A stretch of 64,000 nt of DNA, taken from contig JASGKK010000001.1 in the NCBI GenBank assembly GCA_047600605.1, forward strand, positions 1,302,001-1,366,000, read 5' to 3'. The position numbers and the translations under genes are program-made. Below are positions 1-8,523 of this stretch, piece by piece. This DNA comes from CAYMZZ01 sp047600605. GTDB taxonomy: Bacteria; Bacteroidota; Bacteroidia; Chitinophagales; Chitinophagaceae. The notes under the pieces are model-generated. The model was not told the DNA's origin, ran no database searches, and was given only the letters and a program-made list of their open reading frames with translations. The first letter of the stretch is position 1; each line of letters starts with the position of its first letter.

Positions 1-313
1 GTTGCGAAGTGTCGGTAGTCTGCAGCAATGCCTGCTCCAGAAACATACTGCTGGCCTCCTGCACATAGTAGCAGCCTGCATGAAAAAAAGGATCAAAAGT
101 AAAACTGGGGCGTTCTGCCAGGTAATGTCCATACCGGCTCCAGGGCACTGCCTGCAACTGAGTCGGAAAATGCGGGATAAACGCACGCGCCGGGTTGAGA
201 CGCACAGAAGTTATCTGCTGTTCATCTGCATGCACCCGCACAAAAGCCGCTTCATCGAAACCGGCTGTGTGCTTAATATTTTCCAGTAATGCGTTTGGAA
301 CCTGCACACGCAA
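1..313 (-). CDS. RsmF/NOL1-NOP2-Sun family rRNA cytosine-C5 methyltransferase, N-terminal part
   Basis: The minus strand is open from the left window edge to about 313 and encodes roughly the first 100 residues of a protein. It reads NALLENIKHTAGFDEAAF, then SVRLNPARAF, then VPWSRYGHYLAERPSF and FHAGCYYVQEASSMFLEQ. That order, ending in the YVQEASSM block, is typical of Sun/RsmF-type RNA m5C methyltransferases, which methylate rRNA with S-adenosylmethionine in the cytosol. The catalytic domain with its two cysteines lies outside the window. No in-frame ATG exists; TTG at 313 or GTG at 307 are the possible starts, because a stop occurs in frame at 335-337. The region directly upstream is a 7-base-period repeat, so the start is uncertain. 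Family call is by recognition of these motifs only. Confidence 0.8.
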   Translation of the reverse strand, partial: MRVQVPNALLENIKHTAGFDEAAFVRVHADEQQITSVRLNPARAFIPHFPTQLQAVPWSRYGHYLAERPSFTFDPFFHAGCYYVQEASSMFLEQALLQTTDTSQ

Positions 314-317
314 AATT

Positions 318-425
318 AAGTTATAAGTTGTAAGTTATAAGTAGTAAGTTTTAAGTTACAAGACAAGGGCTGAAAAAACTTCCCCATTTCACTTATCACT
401 TAAAACTTACTACTTATAACTTACT
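318..425. repeat. 7-bp-period inverted array (rsmF-pntB gap)
   Basis: The left arm at 318-359 is six units of the form AAGTNNN (AAGTTAT, AAGTTGT, AAGTTAT, AAGTAGT, AAGTTTT, AAGTTAC). The right arm at 391-425 is five units of ACTTNNN. Bases 332-356 and 398-422 are a perfect 25-bp inverted repeat. The last unit overlaps the pntB stop codon at 424-426. A strong cruciform or RNA hairpin is possible, and it may serve as the pntB terminator. Confidence 0.85.
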
Positions 426-1884
426 ACAGATTCTTGATTTCACTGATCAGATCCTGTAATACTTTTTTGGCATCGCCAAAAAGCATGGAAGTTTTGGGTT
501 GAAAGAAAAGATCGTTTTCGATACCGGCGTAACCGGGTTTCATACTTCGCTTGTTTACAATACAGGTTTTGGCCAGTTCCACATCCAGTATCGGCATGCC
601 ATATATCGGAGAAGAAGGATCTGTTTTTGCAGCGGGGTTTACCACATCATTGGCACCCAGTACCAGTACCACATCGGTCGTGGAAAATTCCTCGTTGGCC
701 TGTTCCATCTCCAGCAGCTTGTCGTAAGGAACATCAGCCTCTGCCAGCAATACGTTCATATGCCCCGGCATACGACCGGCCACGGGGTGAATGGCATATT
801 TCACATCAACCCCTTTGCTCTCGAGCAATTTCTCCAGTTCATGACAGGCATGCTGGGCCTGTGCCACTGCCAGGCCATACCCTGGTACAATAAATACTTT
901 ATTGGCATAGCTCATCACCACCGCAGCATCGCTGAGCGTAATTTCTTTATAACTGCCCTGCTCCTTACTACCGCCCCCTTTGGCTGCAGCGCCTCCGCCA
1001 AACGAGCCGATCAGTACATTGGCCAGTGACCGGTTCATAGCTTTACACATGAGTATAGTAAGCAGTGTACCCGCTGCACCCACCAGTATGCCACCGGTGA
1101 GCATTACTTTATTATCGTAGAGGAAACCGCCACAGGCAGCCGCCACACCGGTAAAGGAGTTGAGCAACGATATTACCACGGGCATATCAGCTCCCCCAAT
1201 AGGAAATACAAAGAAAACGCCATACAACAGCGACAGGGCAAACAGAATATAGAAAACAAGCTGACTGTTTGCAGGCATCCATCCGACCAGATAGGTGGCC
1301 AGTGCAACAATGATCAGCAATAAAACAATATTAAAAATATGCTGCCCCTTAAACGCAAAGTCTTTCACCCTCCCATTCAGTTTACCCCAGGCAATGACAG
1401 AACCGGCAAAGGATACGGATCCTATGATCAGTCCCAGTACAATGATAAGCAGGTGACCGGTGCCAAAGTCAGGCACAGCAGTATCAAAGCCCAGCGCTTC
1501 CAATGGAGGATAGACCGTCCAACCATCCAGATTATGCACCCAGTGATCAAACTCTACAATGGAGATCAGCGCCGCGCAGGCACCGCCCATACCATTAAAG
1601 AGACTTACCATTTCGGGCATGGCAGTCATCTTTACCTTTTTAGCGGCGAGTGTGCCGATAATACCGCCCACAATCAATCCACCGAATATCCAGCCATAGT
1701 TACCCAGTTTCTGTCCTGCTTCGTCTTCATACAGGAAAATAGTACCGATAATAGCGAGGCCCATACCGGCCGCTGCCACCAGGTTGCCCCGGCGGGCGGT
1801 AGCGGGGTTTGACAGCATCTTAAGGCCAATGATAAACGTAACAGAACCTATCAGGTAAATAAGCGTGAGTATGTTTAATTGCAT
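424..1884 (-). CDS. pntB: NAD(P)+ transhydrogenase subunit beta
   Basis: This 486-residue protein is the membrane and NADP(H)-binding subunit of proton-translocating transhydrogenase. The enzyme couples hydride transfer from NADH to NADP+ to inward proton flow across the inner membrane. The first two thirds is a series of hydrophobic helices. The C-terminal domain III has the family motifs GYGLAVAQAQHA, GRMPGHMNVLLAEA, LGANDVVNPAAK and YGMPIL. I chose ATG at 1884 (MQLNILTLIY) because the longer reading frame adds 13 uncharacteristic residues. It lies last in the pntAA-pntAB-pntB run, 59 bases after pntAB. Length and motifs match the family. Confidence 0.96.
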   Translation of the reverse strand: MQLNILTLIYLIGSVTFIIGLKMLSNPATARRGNLVAAAGMGLAIIGTIFLYEDEAGQKLGNYGWIFGGLIVGGIIGTLAAKKVKMTAMPEMVSLFNGMGGACAALISIVEFDHWVHNLDGWTVYPPLEALGFDTAVPDFGTGHLLIIVLGLIIGSVSFAGSVIAWGKLNGRVKDFAFKGQHIFNIVLLLIIVALATYLVGWMPANSQLVFYILFALSLLYGVFFVFPIGGADMPVVISLLNSFTGVAAACGGFLYDNKVMLTGGILVGAAGTLLTILMCKAMNRSLANVLIGSFGGGAAAKGGGSKEQGSYKEITLSDAAVVMSYANKVFIVPGYGLAVAQAQHACHELEKLLESKGVDVKYAIHPVAGRMPGHMNVLLAEADVPYDKLLEMEQANEEFSTTDVVLVLGANDVVNPAAKTDPSSPIYGMPILDVELAKTCIVNKRSMKPGYAGIENDLFFQPKTSMLFGDAKKVLQDLISEIKNL

Positions 1885-1943
1885 AGTCCGGTGTTTGTAA
1901 CAATAAAGCAATGCGGGGTGCAATGACCCGTGGCCGTAATCCT

Positions 1944-2258
1944 TTACCCTTTTTTCTTTTTCTTAAACATTTCCAGCATTCGGTCTGTAACCACAAAGCC
2001 ACCGACCACGTTGAGTGTACCCAGTACCACGGCGAGGAAACCCAGTATGAGTGCGAGGTAATTATCCGTCTCCGCCTTGCCCATCACGATTATTGCACCA
2101 ATGATCACCACACCATGTATTGCATTGGCACCACTCATCAGCGGGGTGTGCAGCACGCTGGGCACATGCCCTATCACTTCGATACCCACAAAGATCATCA
2201 GGATCACGATGTAAATGATCTGCTGATTAGTGTGAATCCATTCCAGTATTGATCCCAT
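1944..2258 (-). CDS. pntAB: NAD(P)+ transhydrogenase subunit alpha, membrane part (PntAB)
   Basis: This 104-residue protein is the small membrane component of transhydrogenase that in E. coli is fused to the end of PntA. Three hydrophobic helices are visible, with the characteristic VPSVLHTPLMSGANAIHGVV and GFLAVVLGTLNVVGGF segments. It ends in a run of lysines. It is encoded between pntAA (36 bases upstream) and pntB, as in species with the three-polypeptide form of the enzyme such as Rhodospirillum rubrum. It would assemble with PntB to form the proton channel. Confidence 0.95.
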   Translation of the reverse strand: MGSILEWIHTNQQIIYIVILMIFVGIEVIGHVPSVLHTPLMSGANAIHGVVIIGAIIVMGKAETDNYLALILGFLAVVLGTLNVVGGFVVTDRMLEMFKKKKKG

Positions 2259-2294
2259 ACTTAATAATTGATCGGTTAGATATTTTTAATAAAA

Positions 2295-3407
2295 TCAGGC
2301 ATTGGTTTTGACCCGCTCATGCACTACGACACCATCATGTGCAATGCAGGCCCCTTTTACCAGCTCATCATCCCAGTTGAGGTGCAGCTGGCCTTCCTTA
2401 TTGATAAGCAGTTGCAAAAAATTGAGCACATTTTTCCCATAGAGCTTACTGGCATCCGAGGGCATGGTAGAAGGGAGGGCAGAATTGCCTACTATCGTCA
2501 CTCCTCCTGCCTGTACTGTTTCATTGTTGCGGGTAAAAGGTGTATTACCGCCGGTAGCGGCAGCAATATCAATGATAACTGAGCCATTGCGCATGGAGCC
2601 GATCATGGTTTCTGTGATGAGCAGGGGTGCTTTTTTACCCGGTATCTGCGCCGTCGTAATCACTATGTCGGCTTTGGCAATACTTTCAGCAATGCGTTGC
2701 TGTTGTTTTTGTTTATACTCTTCTGTTTGCTCCACAGCATAACCACCGGCTTTGGATGCATCGGCTGCTCCATCCACTTCCACAAATTTGGCCCCGAGAC
2801 TCATCACCTCTTCTTTTACAGCAGGGCGGGTGTCAAATACTTCCACCACTGCACCCAGCCGACGCGCAGTGGCGATGGCCTGCAGACCGGCCACTCCTGC
2901 TCCCAGTATGAGTATTTTGGCCGGAGCAATGCTGCCTGCTGCGGTCATAAACATGGGAAAATAACGGCCATACACATTGGCCGCGGTCAACACAGCTTTG
3001 TAGCCGGCTATATTTGCCTGCGAGCTCAATACATCCATAGCCTGTGCGCGGGTAGTGCGCGGCAGCATATCGAGCGAAAACACGGTATTTCCCTGTGCGG
3101 CCCACTGCTGCATTTGTTCCACTACATACAGCGGCTGATATATCCCTATAAAAACAACGCCGGCACGTGCCGGTCGCCATACGGGCTGATGAATACCCAG
3201 AACAATATCGGCTTCGGCAGCAATCACCGATGCATCGGCAAGACGGGCACCGGCTTTCTCATATTCACTATCGCTGCAAAATGCTTTTTCACCGGCACCT
3301 TTTTCCACCAGCACGGTGATCCCTTTTTTGGTCAGCGTAGCCACCGCTTCTGCCAGTAGCGACACGCGGGTTTCGGAAGATGGTTCTTTCAGAACGGCTA
3401 TGATCAT
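2295..3407 (-). CDS. pntAA: NAD(P)+ transhydrogenase subunit alpha, NAD(H)-binding part (PntAA)
   Basis: This 370-residue soluble protein is domain I of transhydrogenase. It has the alanine dehydrogenase/PNT N-terminal domain, starting with KEPSSETRVSLLAEAVATL, and a Rossmann NAD-binding core with ILGAGVAGLQAIATARRLGA. The segment SLDMLPRTTRAQAMDVLSSQ is also typical. It lacks the C-terminal membrane helices found in fused PntA, which are supplied by the next gene. It is the first gene of a pntAA-pntAB-pntB operon with gaps of 36 and 59 bases. The start ATG at 3407 gives a normal-length protein. Confidence 0.96.
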   Translation of the reverse strand: MIIAVLKEPSSETRVSLLAEAVATLTKKGITVLVEKGAGEKAFCSDSEYEKAGARLADASVIAAEADIVLGIHQPVWRPARAGVVFIGIYQPLYVVEQMQQWAAQGNTVFSLDMLPRTTRAQAMDVLSSQANIAGYKAVLTAANVYGRYFPMFMTAAGSIAPAKILILGAGVAGLQAIATARRLGAVVEVFDTRPAVKEEVMSLGAKFVEVDGAADASKAGGYAVEQTEEYKQKQQQRIAESIAKADIVITTAQIPGKKAPLLITETMIGSMRNGSVIIDIAAATGGNTPFTRNNETVQAGGVTIVGNSALPSTMPSDASKLYGKNVLNFLQLLINKEGQLHLNWDDELVKGACIAHDGVVVHERVKTNA

Positions 3408-3550
3408 GCAGAGAGCGGATTTGAAATAGAATAATGTGAATTGATAAGTAAGATAGGGATTTTTTCGGCTTAGGCAGAATCTGTCTGCCAGTAGTGGAGA
3501 GATTGTGGAATTTCGGTGATGCTGCCACCCGGCAAACCCTTATGCAGGGA

Positions 3551-4348
3551 TTAATACTTTATGCTGAAGTGCGCTTTTTCATGAAATTCCCTGCGAAAAA
3601 AAACGAGCCCGATAAAAAAAAGATCAATGCTGCAGGTGACGGCTTCGTGCCTGCTGATATGATCCCAGGCCCGCTCCATACCGGCACTCCAGTGTATATC
3701 GTCCAGCACTATCACTGTGTCATTATGTACAAAAGGTAAAAGCCTGGCAAAATAATCAATCGTGGGTTCTTCGCGGTGGTTACCATCGAGGAATGCAAAA
3801 TCAACACGCTGCATCTGCTGTAGCAAAGCCGGCAGCACCTGTTCAAACTGGCCGGTATGAAGTTGAATATTCGTTAATCCCAGCTGATCAAAATTACGCT
3901 GCGCTGTAGCCGCAATGGCTGGCGCCCCTTCGATCGTATGCAGCTGCCCTTCGTCGTGACCCAATGCCAGGTAACTGCTGGTAATACCCAGCGAAGTACC
4001 CAGTTCCAGCAATTGCGCCGGAGCAAAGTACTGTACCAGCCGGTACAGCAACTGGCCATATTTACGCGGCTTGGCCGCATGGCGGGCTATGGAGGCAATA
4101 CTACGCTGGGGGTGGGTGCCTGTGACTGAGCCCGCGCCAAAATCCGTCACTGACAACATTGCCTGATCCTGCAGCAACTGCTTCCGCAGTTGCTCTACCT
4201 GCGAATAGGCGGGATATTTTTCCCGGTCATTCAATACATCGCGGATAAGCGCATATACAAAAGGAGAATGCATACCATGACCACGGCTATTATAAGCCGA
4301 GAGTCGGTATTTGCCGTAACGCAGAGCCAGTTGCAGCGGGGAATACAT
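3551..4348 (-). CDS. Class I SAM-dependent methyltransferase
   Basis: This 265-residue soluble protein has a class I methyltransferase core. Motif I is LLELGTSLGITSSYLALG around residues 113-130, followed by HTIEGAP and then DFAFLDGNHREEPTIDYF and VLDDIHWSAGM. This arrangement is close to the O-methyltransferase (catechol O-methyltransferase-like) group, in which the aspartates often bind a metal. The N-terminal segment RYGKYRLSAYNSRGHGMHSP is not part of the catalytic fold and recurs in related Bacteroidota proteins. It is third in a minus-strand run after thyA and folA, 24 bases downstream of folA. The substrate cannot be read from the sequence. Confidence 0.85.
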   Translation of the reverse strand: MYSPLQLALRYGKYRLSAYNSRGHGMHSPFVYALIRDVLNDREKYPAYSQVEQLRKQLLQDQAMLSVTDFGAGSVTGTHPQRSIASIARHAAKPRKYGQLLYRLVQYFAPAQLLELGTSLGITSSYLALGHDEGQLHTIEGAPAIAATAQRNFDQLGLTNIQLHTGQFEQVLPALLQQMQRVDFAFLDGNHREEPTIDYFARLLPFVHNDTVIVLDDIHWSAGMERAWDHISRHEAVTCSIDLFFIGLVFFRREFHEKAHFSIKY

Positions 4349-4372
4349 TCTTTTTAAATAAAACGGTAGCAG

Positions 4373-4864
4373 TTAAAAAATACGCTCCCATACCTGGAAG
4401 GAATAATTATACGCATGCTGTGCATCTGCTTCATGATCCTGCTGGCTGACCAGTTTCCATACTTTAGGGTCAATGACAGGAAAGTAAGTGTCTCCTTCCG
4501 GCTCAGCATCCACGCGGGTCAGGTAAATACGTTTGGCCTTCTCAAAAGCCAGCTTATATATCTCGCCGCCGCCAATTACCATCATTTCCTTTACATCCAT
4601 TTGTTTTACCAGGAAGCTGGCATCATCGAGGCTGTTGACGACCACCACATTTTCACCTACCAGACGCTGACGGCTCAATACAATATTCTTTCGCCCTTTG
4701 AGCGGTTCCTTCAGGGATTCAAATGTTTTACGTCCCATCACCACGGGCATGCCCCATGTTACGTTCTTAAAAAAACGCATATCGTTGGGCAATCGCCAGA
4801 GCAATTGATTGTCTTTTCCAATCACATTATTATTGGCAGCAGCCACTACCAGTGAGATAGTCAT
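4373..4864 (-). CDS. folA: Dihydrofolate reductase
   Basis: This 163-residue enzyme reduces dihydrofolate to tetrahydrofolate with NADPH. The family signature is clear: VVAAANNNVIGKDNQLLWRL at the N-terminus, then PNDMRFFKN with the catalytic acidic residue, VVMGRKTFESL, KGRKNIVLSRQ and MVIGGGEIY. I chose ATG at 4864 over TTG at 4870, since the protein then begins MTISLVVAAANNN like its relatives. It lies 42 bases downstream of thyA, whose reaction generates the dihydrofolate that this enzyme recycles, so the two form a functional pair. Confidence 0.97.
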   Translation of the reverse strand: MTISLVVAAANNNVIGKDNQLLWRLPNDMRFFKNVTWGMPVVMGRKTFESLKEPLKGRKNIVLSRQRLVGENVVVVNSLDDASFLVKQMDVKEMMVIGGGEIYKLAFEKAKRIYLTRVDAEPEGDTYFPVIDPKVWKLVSQQDHEADAQHAYNYSFQVWERIF

Positions 4865-4906
4865 GGGCAACAGGCTTTGATAGGCCGTAAAGATAAGCCA
4901 GCAGTT

Positions 4907-5701
4907 TTATACAGCCACGGGCGCTTTAATAGCAGGATGGCTCTGATAATTTTCGAGTGTAAAGTCTTCAAATGAAAAAGAGAAAATATCCTTTACTGCG
5001 GGGTTCAGTTTCATCACCGGCAATGGATAAGGCTCGCGGCTCAGCTGTAATGCCACCTGCTCGCGGTGATTATTGTAAATATGGACATCGCCAAAAGTAT
5101 GAATAAACTCACCCGGCTGCAGATCACATACCTGTGCGATCATAAGGGTAAGCAGTGCATAAGAAGCGATATTAAAGGGAACTCCCAGAAATACATCGGC
5201 CGAGCGCTGATAGAGCTGACAGCTGAGGCGGCCATCGGCCACATAAAACTGAAACAGGGTATGGCAGGGCATCAGTGCCATGTCCGGCAGGTCAGTCACA
5301 TTCCAGGCACTTACAATAAGACGGCGGCTATCAGGATTTTTCCGGATCTGTGCAATCAGCTCACTGATCTGGTCCACTATTTTATGATCCTTTCCTTCCC
5401 AGCTACGCCATTGTTTACCGTACACCGGTCCCAGTTCACCATTTTCATCGGCCCACTCATTCCAGATGCTAACACCGTGCTCTTTGAGATAGGCGATATT
5501 CGTCTCCCCCTTCAAAAACCACAGCAGTTCATGAATCACACTTTTAAGGTGAACTTTTTTGGTAGTTACCAGGGGAAAGCCTTTTTGCAGATCAAAACGC
5601 ATCTGATAGCCAAAGCAGCTTTGAGTACCTGTGCCGGTGCGGTCTGTTTTATGAGCGCCGTTGTCCAGTATATGTTGAAGTAATTGAAGATATTCCTGCA
5701 T
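4907..5701 (-). CDS. thyA: Thymidylate synthase
   Basis: This 264-residue enzyme converts dUMP to dTMP using methylenetetrahydrofolate. The length equals that of E. coli ThyA. The nucleophilic cysteine is Cys146 in MPCHTLFQFYV, and the phosphate-binding arginine region SRRLIVSAWN precedes it. The QLYQRSADVFLGVPFNIASY block is also intact. It is the first gene of thyA-folA-methyltransferase. An upstream GC-rich hairpin at 5724-5742 separates it from the coiled-coil gene. Confidence 0.98.
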   Translation of the reverse strand: MQEYLQLLQHILDNGAHKTDRTGTGTQSCFGYQMRFDLQKGFPLVTTKKVHLKSVIHELLWFLKGETNIAYLKEHGVSIWNEWADENGELGPVYGKQWRSWEGKDHKIVDQISELIAQIRKNPDSRRLIVSAWNVTDLPDMALMPCHTLFQFYVADGRLSCQLYQRSADVFLGVPFNIASYALLTLMIAQVCDLQPGEFIHTFGDVHIYNNHREQVALQLSREPYPLPVMKLNPAVKDIFSFSFEDFTLENYQSHPAIKAPVAV

Positions 5702-5723
5702 GGCCGCAAGTTACGCAAAAGCT

Positions 5724-5742
5724 GCCGGGCTGCCAGCCCGGC
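5724..5742 (-). terminator. GC-rich hairpin between the coiled-coil gene and thyA
   Basis: GCCGGGC (5724-5730) and GCCCGGC (5736-5742) form a 7-bp stem with a 5-base loop. On the minus strand it is followed by AGCTTTTGCG, a short U-run. It lies 3' of the gene at 5791-6936 and 5' of thyA, so it may end the first transcript or shape the thyA leader. Confidence 0.55.
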
Positions 5743-5790
5743 CTTTGCAGGTTGTGGGCAAACTGTGAATACTTCTATTTATTATATGTA

Positions 5791-6936
5791 TCAGGACCTT
5801 TCATATTGAATTTCTGCCACATGCAGGGATATTACCGGAGGGGTGGCATCGCCTGTATCGAGACAGCTCAGAAAATCCTGATGAATACGCCGCAATGATT
5901 GCTGATGCCGTGTGAGCCGGTCCTGCAAGTCGGCCATTTCTGCCCGCTCCCTGACAAGTTCCGCCTCCTGCGAGGCCAACTGCTCTCTGCTGGCAGACAA
6001 TTCGGTTCGCATCTGCTCTGTTTGTTGTACCAGCTGACTGTTTTTTTGTTCCCAGGCCTGCAGTTCTTCTTCACGTCCGCAAAGCACGGTCGACAACTGA
6101 TCGCTTTTCTCTGTACTCTGCAGCAATTGCTGCCGAAGACCGTTTACCTGCTCCTGTAAGTTCTGCAGCTCATGCTGTTCCCGTATCGCGGCTTCCTCGG
6201 CCGTCAGTCGCTGCCGGTCAGCCTCATGCTGCAACCGGATGCGTTGCTCCAGTTGCTGCTGCAAAAAATTGATCTGCAATTTCTTTTCGCTCAGCAGATC
6301 CTGCAGATAGTCCTGCTCTGTCACCCGACTACGGAGATAACTGATCTCTTCCTGCCAGCGATGGATCAATTGTGTTTTTTCGTCATCCGAAGATGCCTGC
6401 ACATTGGTCGTGGCGCGGAGTAATTCATGCTCCTGCTCGAGTTGACGATAAGAACGGTTTAATTGTTCCAGCTCTTTTTCGAGTGTTTCCTTTTCGGCGG
6501 CATGAGAAGCTGTAATGCGGGCAATATCCTGCTCCAGCTCCGGCGACAAATGAACACTTACTGTTTCCATAGTTTGTTGATTTGTAGTTGGGGAATGTAT
6601 TGCTGTGGCCAGGGCCAGTTGTATATAACGACTGTTAAGCCGGGAATAATCCTGCTGCAGGGCAGCAAATCGCGCATGATTGACACTTAGCTTTAATTTA
6701 TAGCGGCTGATCAGTGATGAATGATCAAATAATATATACTCACCATTGCCGGTAGTATATCCCACCTGTTCGGCTGTACCATCGTCGAATGTATCTTCTT
6801 CTTCCTTCTTCGCACGACGACGATAATGAACAAATGCAATAATCAGGCTGCTCAGCAACACCAACACTATAACGATCCAGCCCAGTAGCTGCAGAAAAGG
6901 CAAAAAAGCCTCTACGGTTTTGGCCAGTAACAACAT
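5791..6936 (-). CDS. Membrane-anchored coiled-coil protein of unknown function
   Basis: This 381-residue protein has one N-terminal transmembrane helix at about residues 13-36 (LLGWIVIVLVLLSSLIIAF), followed by the basic segment HYRRRAKKEEE. A short region (res 55-75) contains GYTTGNGEYILFDHSS. Nearly all of the rest, from about residue 105 to 360, is rich in Q, E, L and R in heptad-like spacing and should form a long cytoplasmic coiled coil. I see no enzymatic motif. It could be a structural or scaffold protein at the inner membrane; this is inference. It is a single gene, with terminator-like elements on both sides. Confidence 0.75.
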   Translation of the reverse strand: MLLLAKTVEAFLPFLQLLGWIVIVLVLLSSLIIAFVHYRRRAKKEEEDTFDDGTAEQVGYTTGNGEYILFDHSSLISRYKLKLSVNHARFAALQQDYSRLNSRYIQLALATAIHSPTTNQQTMETVSVHLSPELEQDIARITASHAAEKETLEKELEQLNRSYRQLEQEHELLRATTNVQASSDDEKTQLIHRWQEEISYLRSRVTEQDYLQDLLSEKKLQINFLQQQLEQRIRLQHEADRQRLTAEEAAIREQHELQNLQEQVNGLRQQLLQSTEKSDQLSTVLCGREEELQAWEQKNSQLVQQTEQMRTELSASREQLASQEAELVRERAEMADLQDRLTRHQQSLRRIHQDFLSCLDTGDATPPVISLHVAEIQYERS

Positions 6937-7140
6937 ATCAGTTTACACATTAGCGTAAATCTCACTACATGCAGTTCAATTTAATTATTCATTATTCCCG
7001 CAGTCATCAATCAGCGTGACAGAACGGGCGGTGGAGGAAGAAAGGCAATACATTGCCAATGGCTGTATCCTATTTTTTCAATAATGATACCAGAAGATGT
7101 TAAAGGAAGGAAATGTGGAAAGAAAGAAAGAAAGAAGAAG

Positions 7141-7237
7141 TTGACAGATGACAGTTAACAGTTGACAGAATGTATAGTAGTTTAAAGGGTGTGCACTGTC
7201 AATTACAACCTGTCAACTGTCATCTGTTAACTGTCAA
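7141..7237. repeat. 7-bp-period inverted array near the GH16 gene end
   Basis: The left arm is four heptamers (TTGACAG, ATGACAG, TTAACAG, TTGACAG; 7141-7168). The right arm is CTGTCAA, CTGTCAT, CTGTTAA, CTGTCAA (7210-7237). Arms pair at about 24 of 28 positions, because the two middle variants are not in mirrored order. That suggests independent assembly of variants rather than one simple inverted duplication. Confidence 0.85.
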
Positions 7238-7241
7238 CTAA

Positions 7242-7271
7242 CTAAAAAACCGCCTTTCGGCGGTTTTTTAG
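7242..7271 (-). terminator. Intrinsic terminator after the GH16 gene
   Basis: AACCGCC-TTTC-GGCGGTT flanked by A6 and T6 forms a GC stem with U-tracts in either direction. It directly abuts the GH16 stop codon (7272-7274), so it most likely ends the polysaccharide locus transcript. Confidence 0.9.
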
Positions 7272-8483
7272 TTATGGTTCCTGATAGACTCTTATATAAT
7301 CTACTATATACCATTGCGGAAAATAGGTACTGGCATCGGGGCTACCGGGCCAGTTGCCGCCAACGGCAAGGTTCAGAATAAAATAAAAATATTCATTAAA
7401 TGGCCAGGTCATATTGGCTGGTATATCTGATTTGCTGATTGTGGAAAAAACTGTTCCATCGAGCAACCAGGTGATCTGATCCTGCTTCCATTCAATGGAA
7501 TACACATGAAACTGATCATTCAATGTACCTGTGCCAAGTGTCACATTGCGGTTAATGGAAGTACTGCCGGGACCGGGACCAAAATGCAGGGTGCCGTGTG
7601 TGCGTGCCGGATCATGTCCTACCATTTCCATAATATCAATCTCACCGCTTGTGGGCCAGCCTCCATATATATTGTCTTGCGGCAGCATCCAGAATGCCGG
7701 CCAGATACCTTTACCTATAGGCAATTTGGCACGCATATCTATGCGACCATATTTAAATTTCTTTTTTCCGGATGTGAGTATTTTGGATGATGTATAGTTG
7801 CGTGTACTATAAGTTTCCTTTTTGGCTTCGATGATCAGCTTTCCATCCTGAAAAAACAGGTTAGCTGGTCTGTCGGTATAATATTCCAGTTCATTATTAC
7901 CCCATCCGCACATGCTGAGCGAGCAGCCATCACCGTTCTGGTGGGCCCAGGAGCCTCCATCAAGTGTGCCGGCATTGAATTCATCGCTCCACACCAGTGC
8001 ATAACCCGGATAAGAGGTGGGTGCATCATAACCGGCATTGGTAAAGGGTACTTTTGTATCATCATTGCGGATGATTACCGTAGCTGAGTTTTTGCTGATC
8101 GTGGCATTTTGGGCAGCAGAAAGTTCAATGGTGAGTTCATCTTCACCTTCTTTGATATCATCAGCCACTACGGCCAGGGCTATTGTTTTTTGCGTTTCGC
8201 CGGCTGCAAAAGTGATTGTCTGATTTTGCTGAGCCGTATAATCCGCTCCTGCTTTGGCCGTACCCGCCACAGTACTGTATTGTACAGTCACCTGTTTGGC
8301 AGATTGAGCACTGAGGCGCACTACGATATTAAATGTATTGGTACCGCCATTGCCTTCAAACAGGGAGAGATCATTGATAGTAATAGATGGATCGGGAGTA
8401 TTGGGTGCAGGCGGGCCATCACCACCTTTACCTCCGCAACTGAGCAGGCCCAGCAATAACATAGCCGCAAGTACAGATTTCAT
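7272..8483 (-). CDS. GH16 family beta-glucanase lipoprotein with Calx-beta domain
   Basis: This 403-residue protein is a predicted outer-membrane lipoprotein, with lipobox LLGLLSC and lipidated Cys16. Residues 33-142 form a Calx-beta domain ending in IIRNDD. Residues about 160-403 form a GH16 jelly-roll. The catalytic motif EIDIME is at 281-286, giving Glu281 as nucleophile and Glu286 as acid/base. The EIDIME spelling and nearby WPAFWMLP fit laminarinase-like endo-beta-1,3-glucanases, although GH16 also includes other activities. It is the last gene of the locus starting with the ECF sigma factor at 16574. A hairpin with U-run lies between it and the preceding gene, so it may be expressed less or separately. 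Confidence 0.93.
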   Translation of the reverse strand: MKSVLAAMLLLGLLSCGGKGGDGPPAPNTPDPSITINDLSLFEGNGGTNTFNIVVRLSAQSAKQVTVQYSTVAGTAKAGADYTAQQNQTITFAAGETQKTIALAVVADDIKEGEDELTIELSAAQNATISKNSATVIIRNDDTKVPFTNAGYDAPTSYPGYALVWSDEFNAGTLDGGSWAHQNGDGCSLSMCGWGNNELEYYTDRPANLFFQDGKLIIEAKKETYSTRNYTSSKILTSGKKKFKYGRIDMRAKLPIGKGIWPAFWMLPQDNIYGGWPTSGEIDIMEMVGHDPARTHGTLHFGPGPGSTSINRNVTLGTGTLNDQFHVYSIEWKQDQITWLLDGTVFSTISKSDIPANMTWPFNEYFYFILNLAVGGNWPGSPDASTYFPQWYIVDYIRVYQEP

Positions 8484-8523
8484 TTGCTTAGATTATTCAG
8501 CTGTTGCTGTATGATAATAATAT

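Larger units (their letters stand above)
6937..7271. other. Intergenic region with simple repeat, hairpins and terminator
   Basis: This 335-base gap holds no gene. From left it has an upstream region for the coiled-coil gene, a short hairpin GGCAAT-AC-ATTGCC near 7045, a GAAA microsatellite near 7112-7135, the heptamer inverted array at 7141-7237, and the terminator at 7242-7271. Confidence 0.7.

Noticed and set aside
2..289. Plus-strand 95-residue reading frame at the window start
   Set aside because: It is antisense to the clear methyltransferase frame on the minus strand and has no recognisable features.
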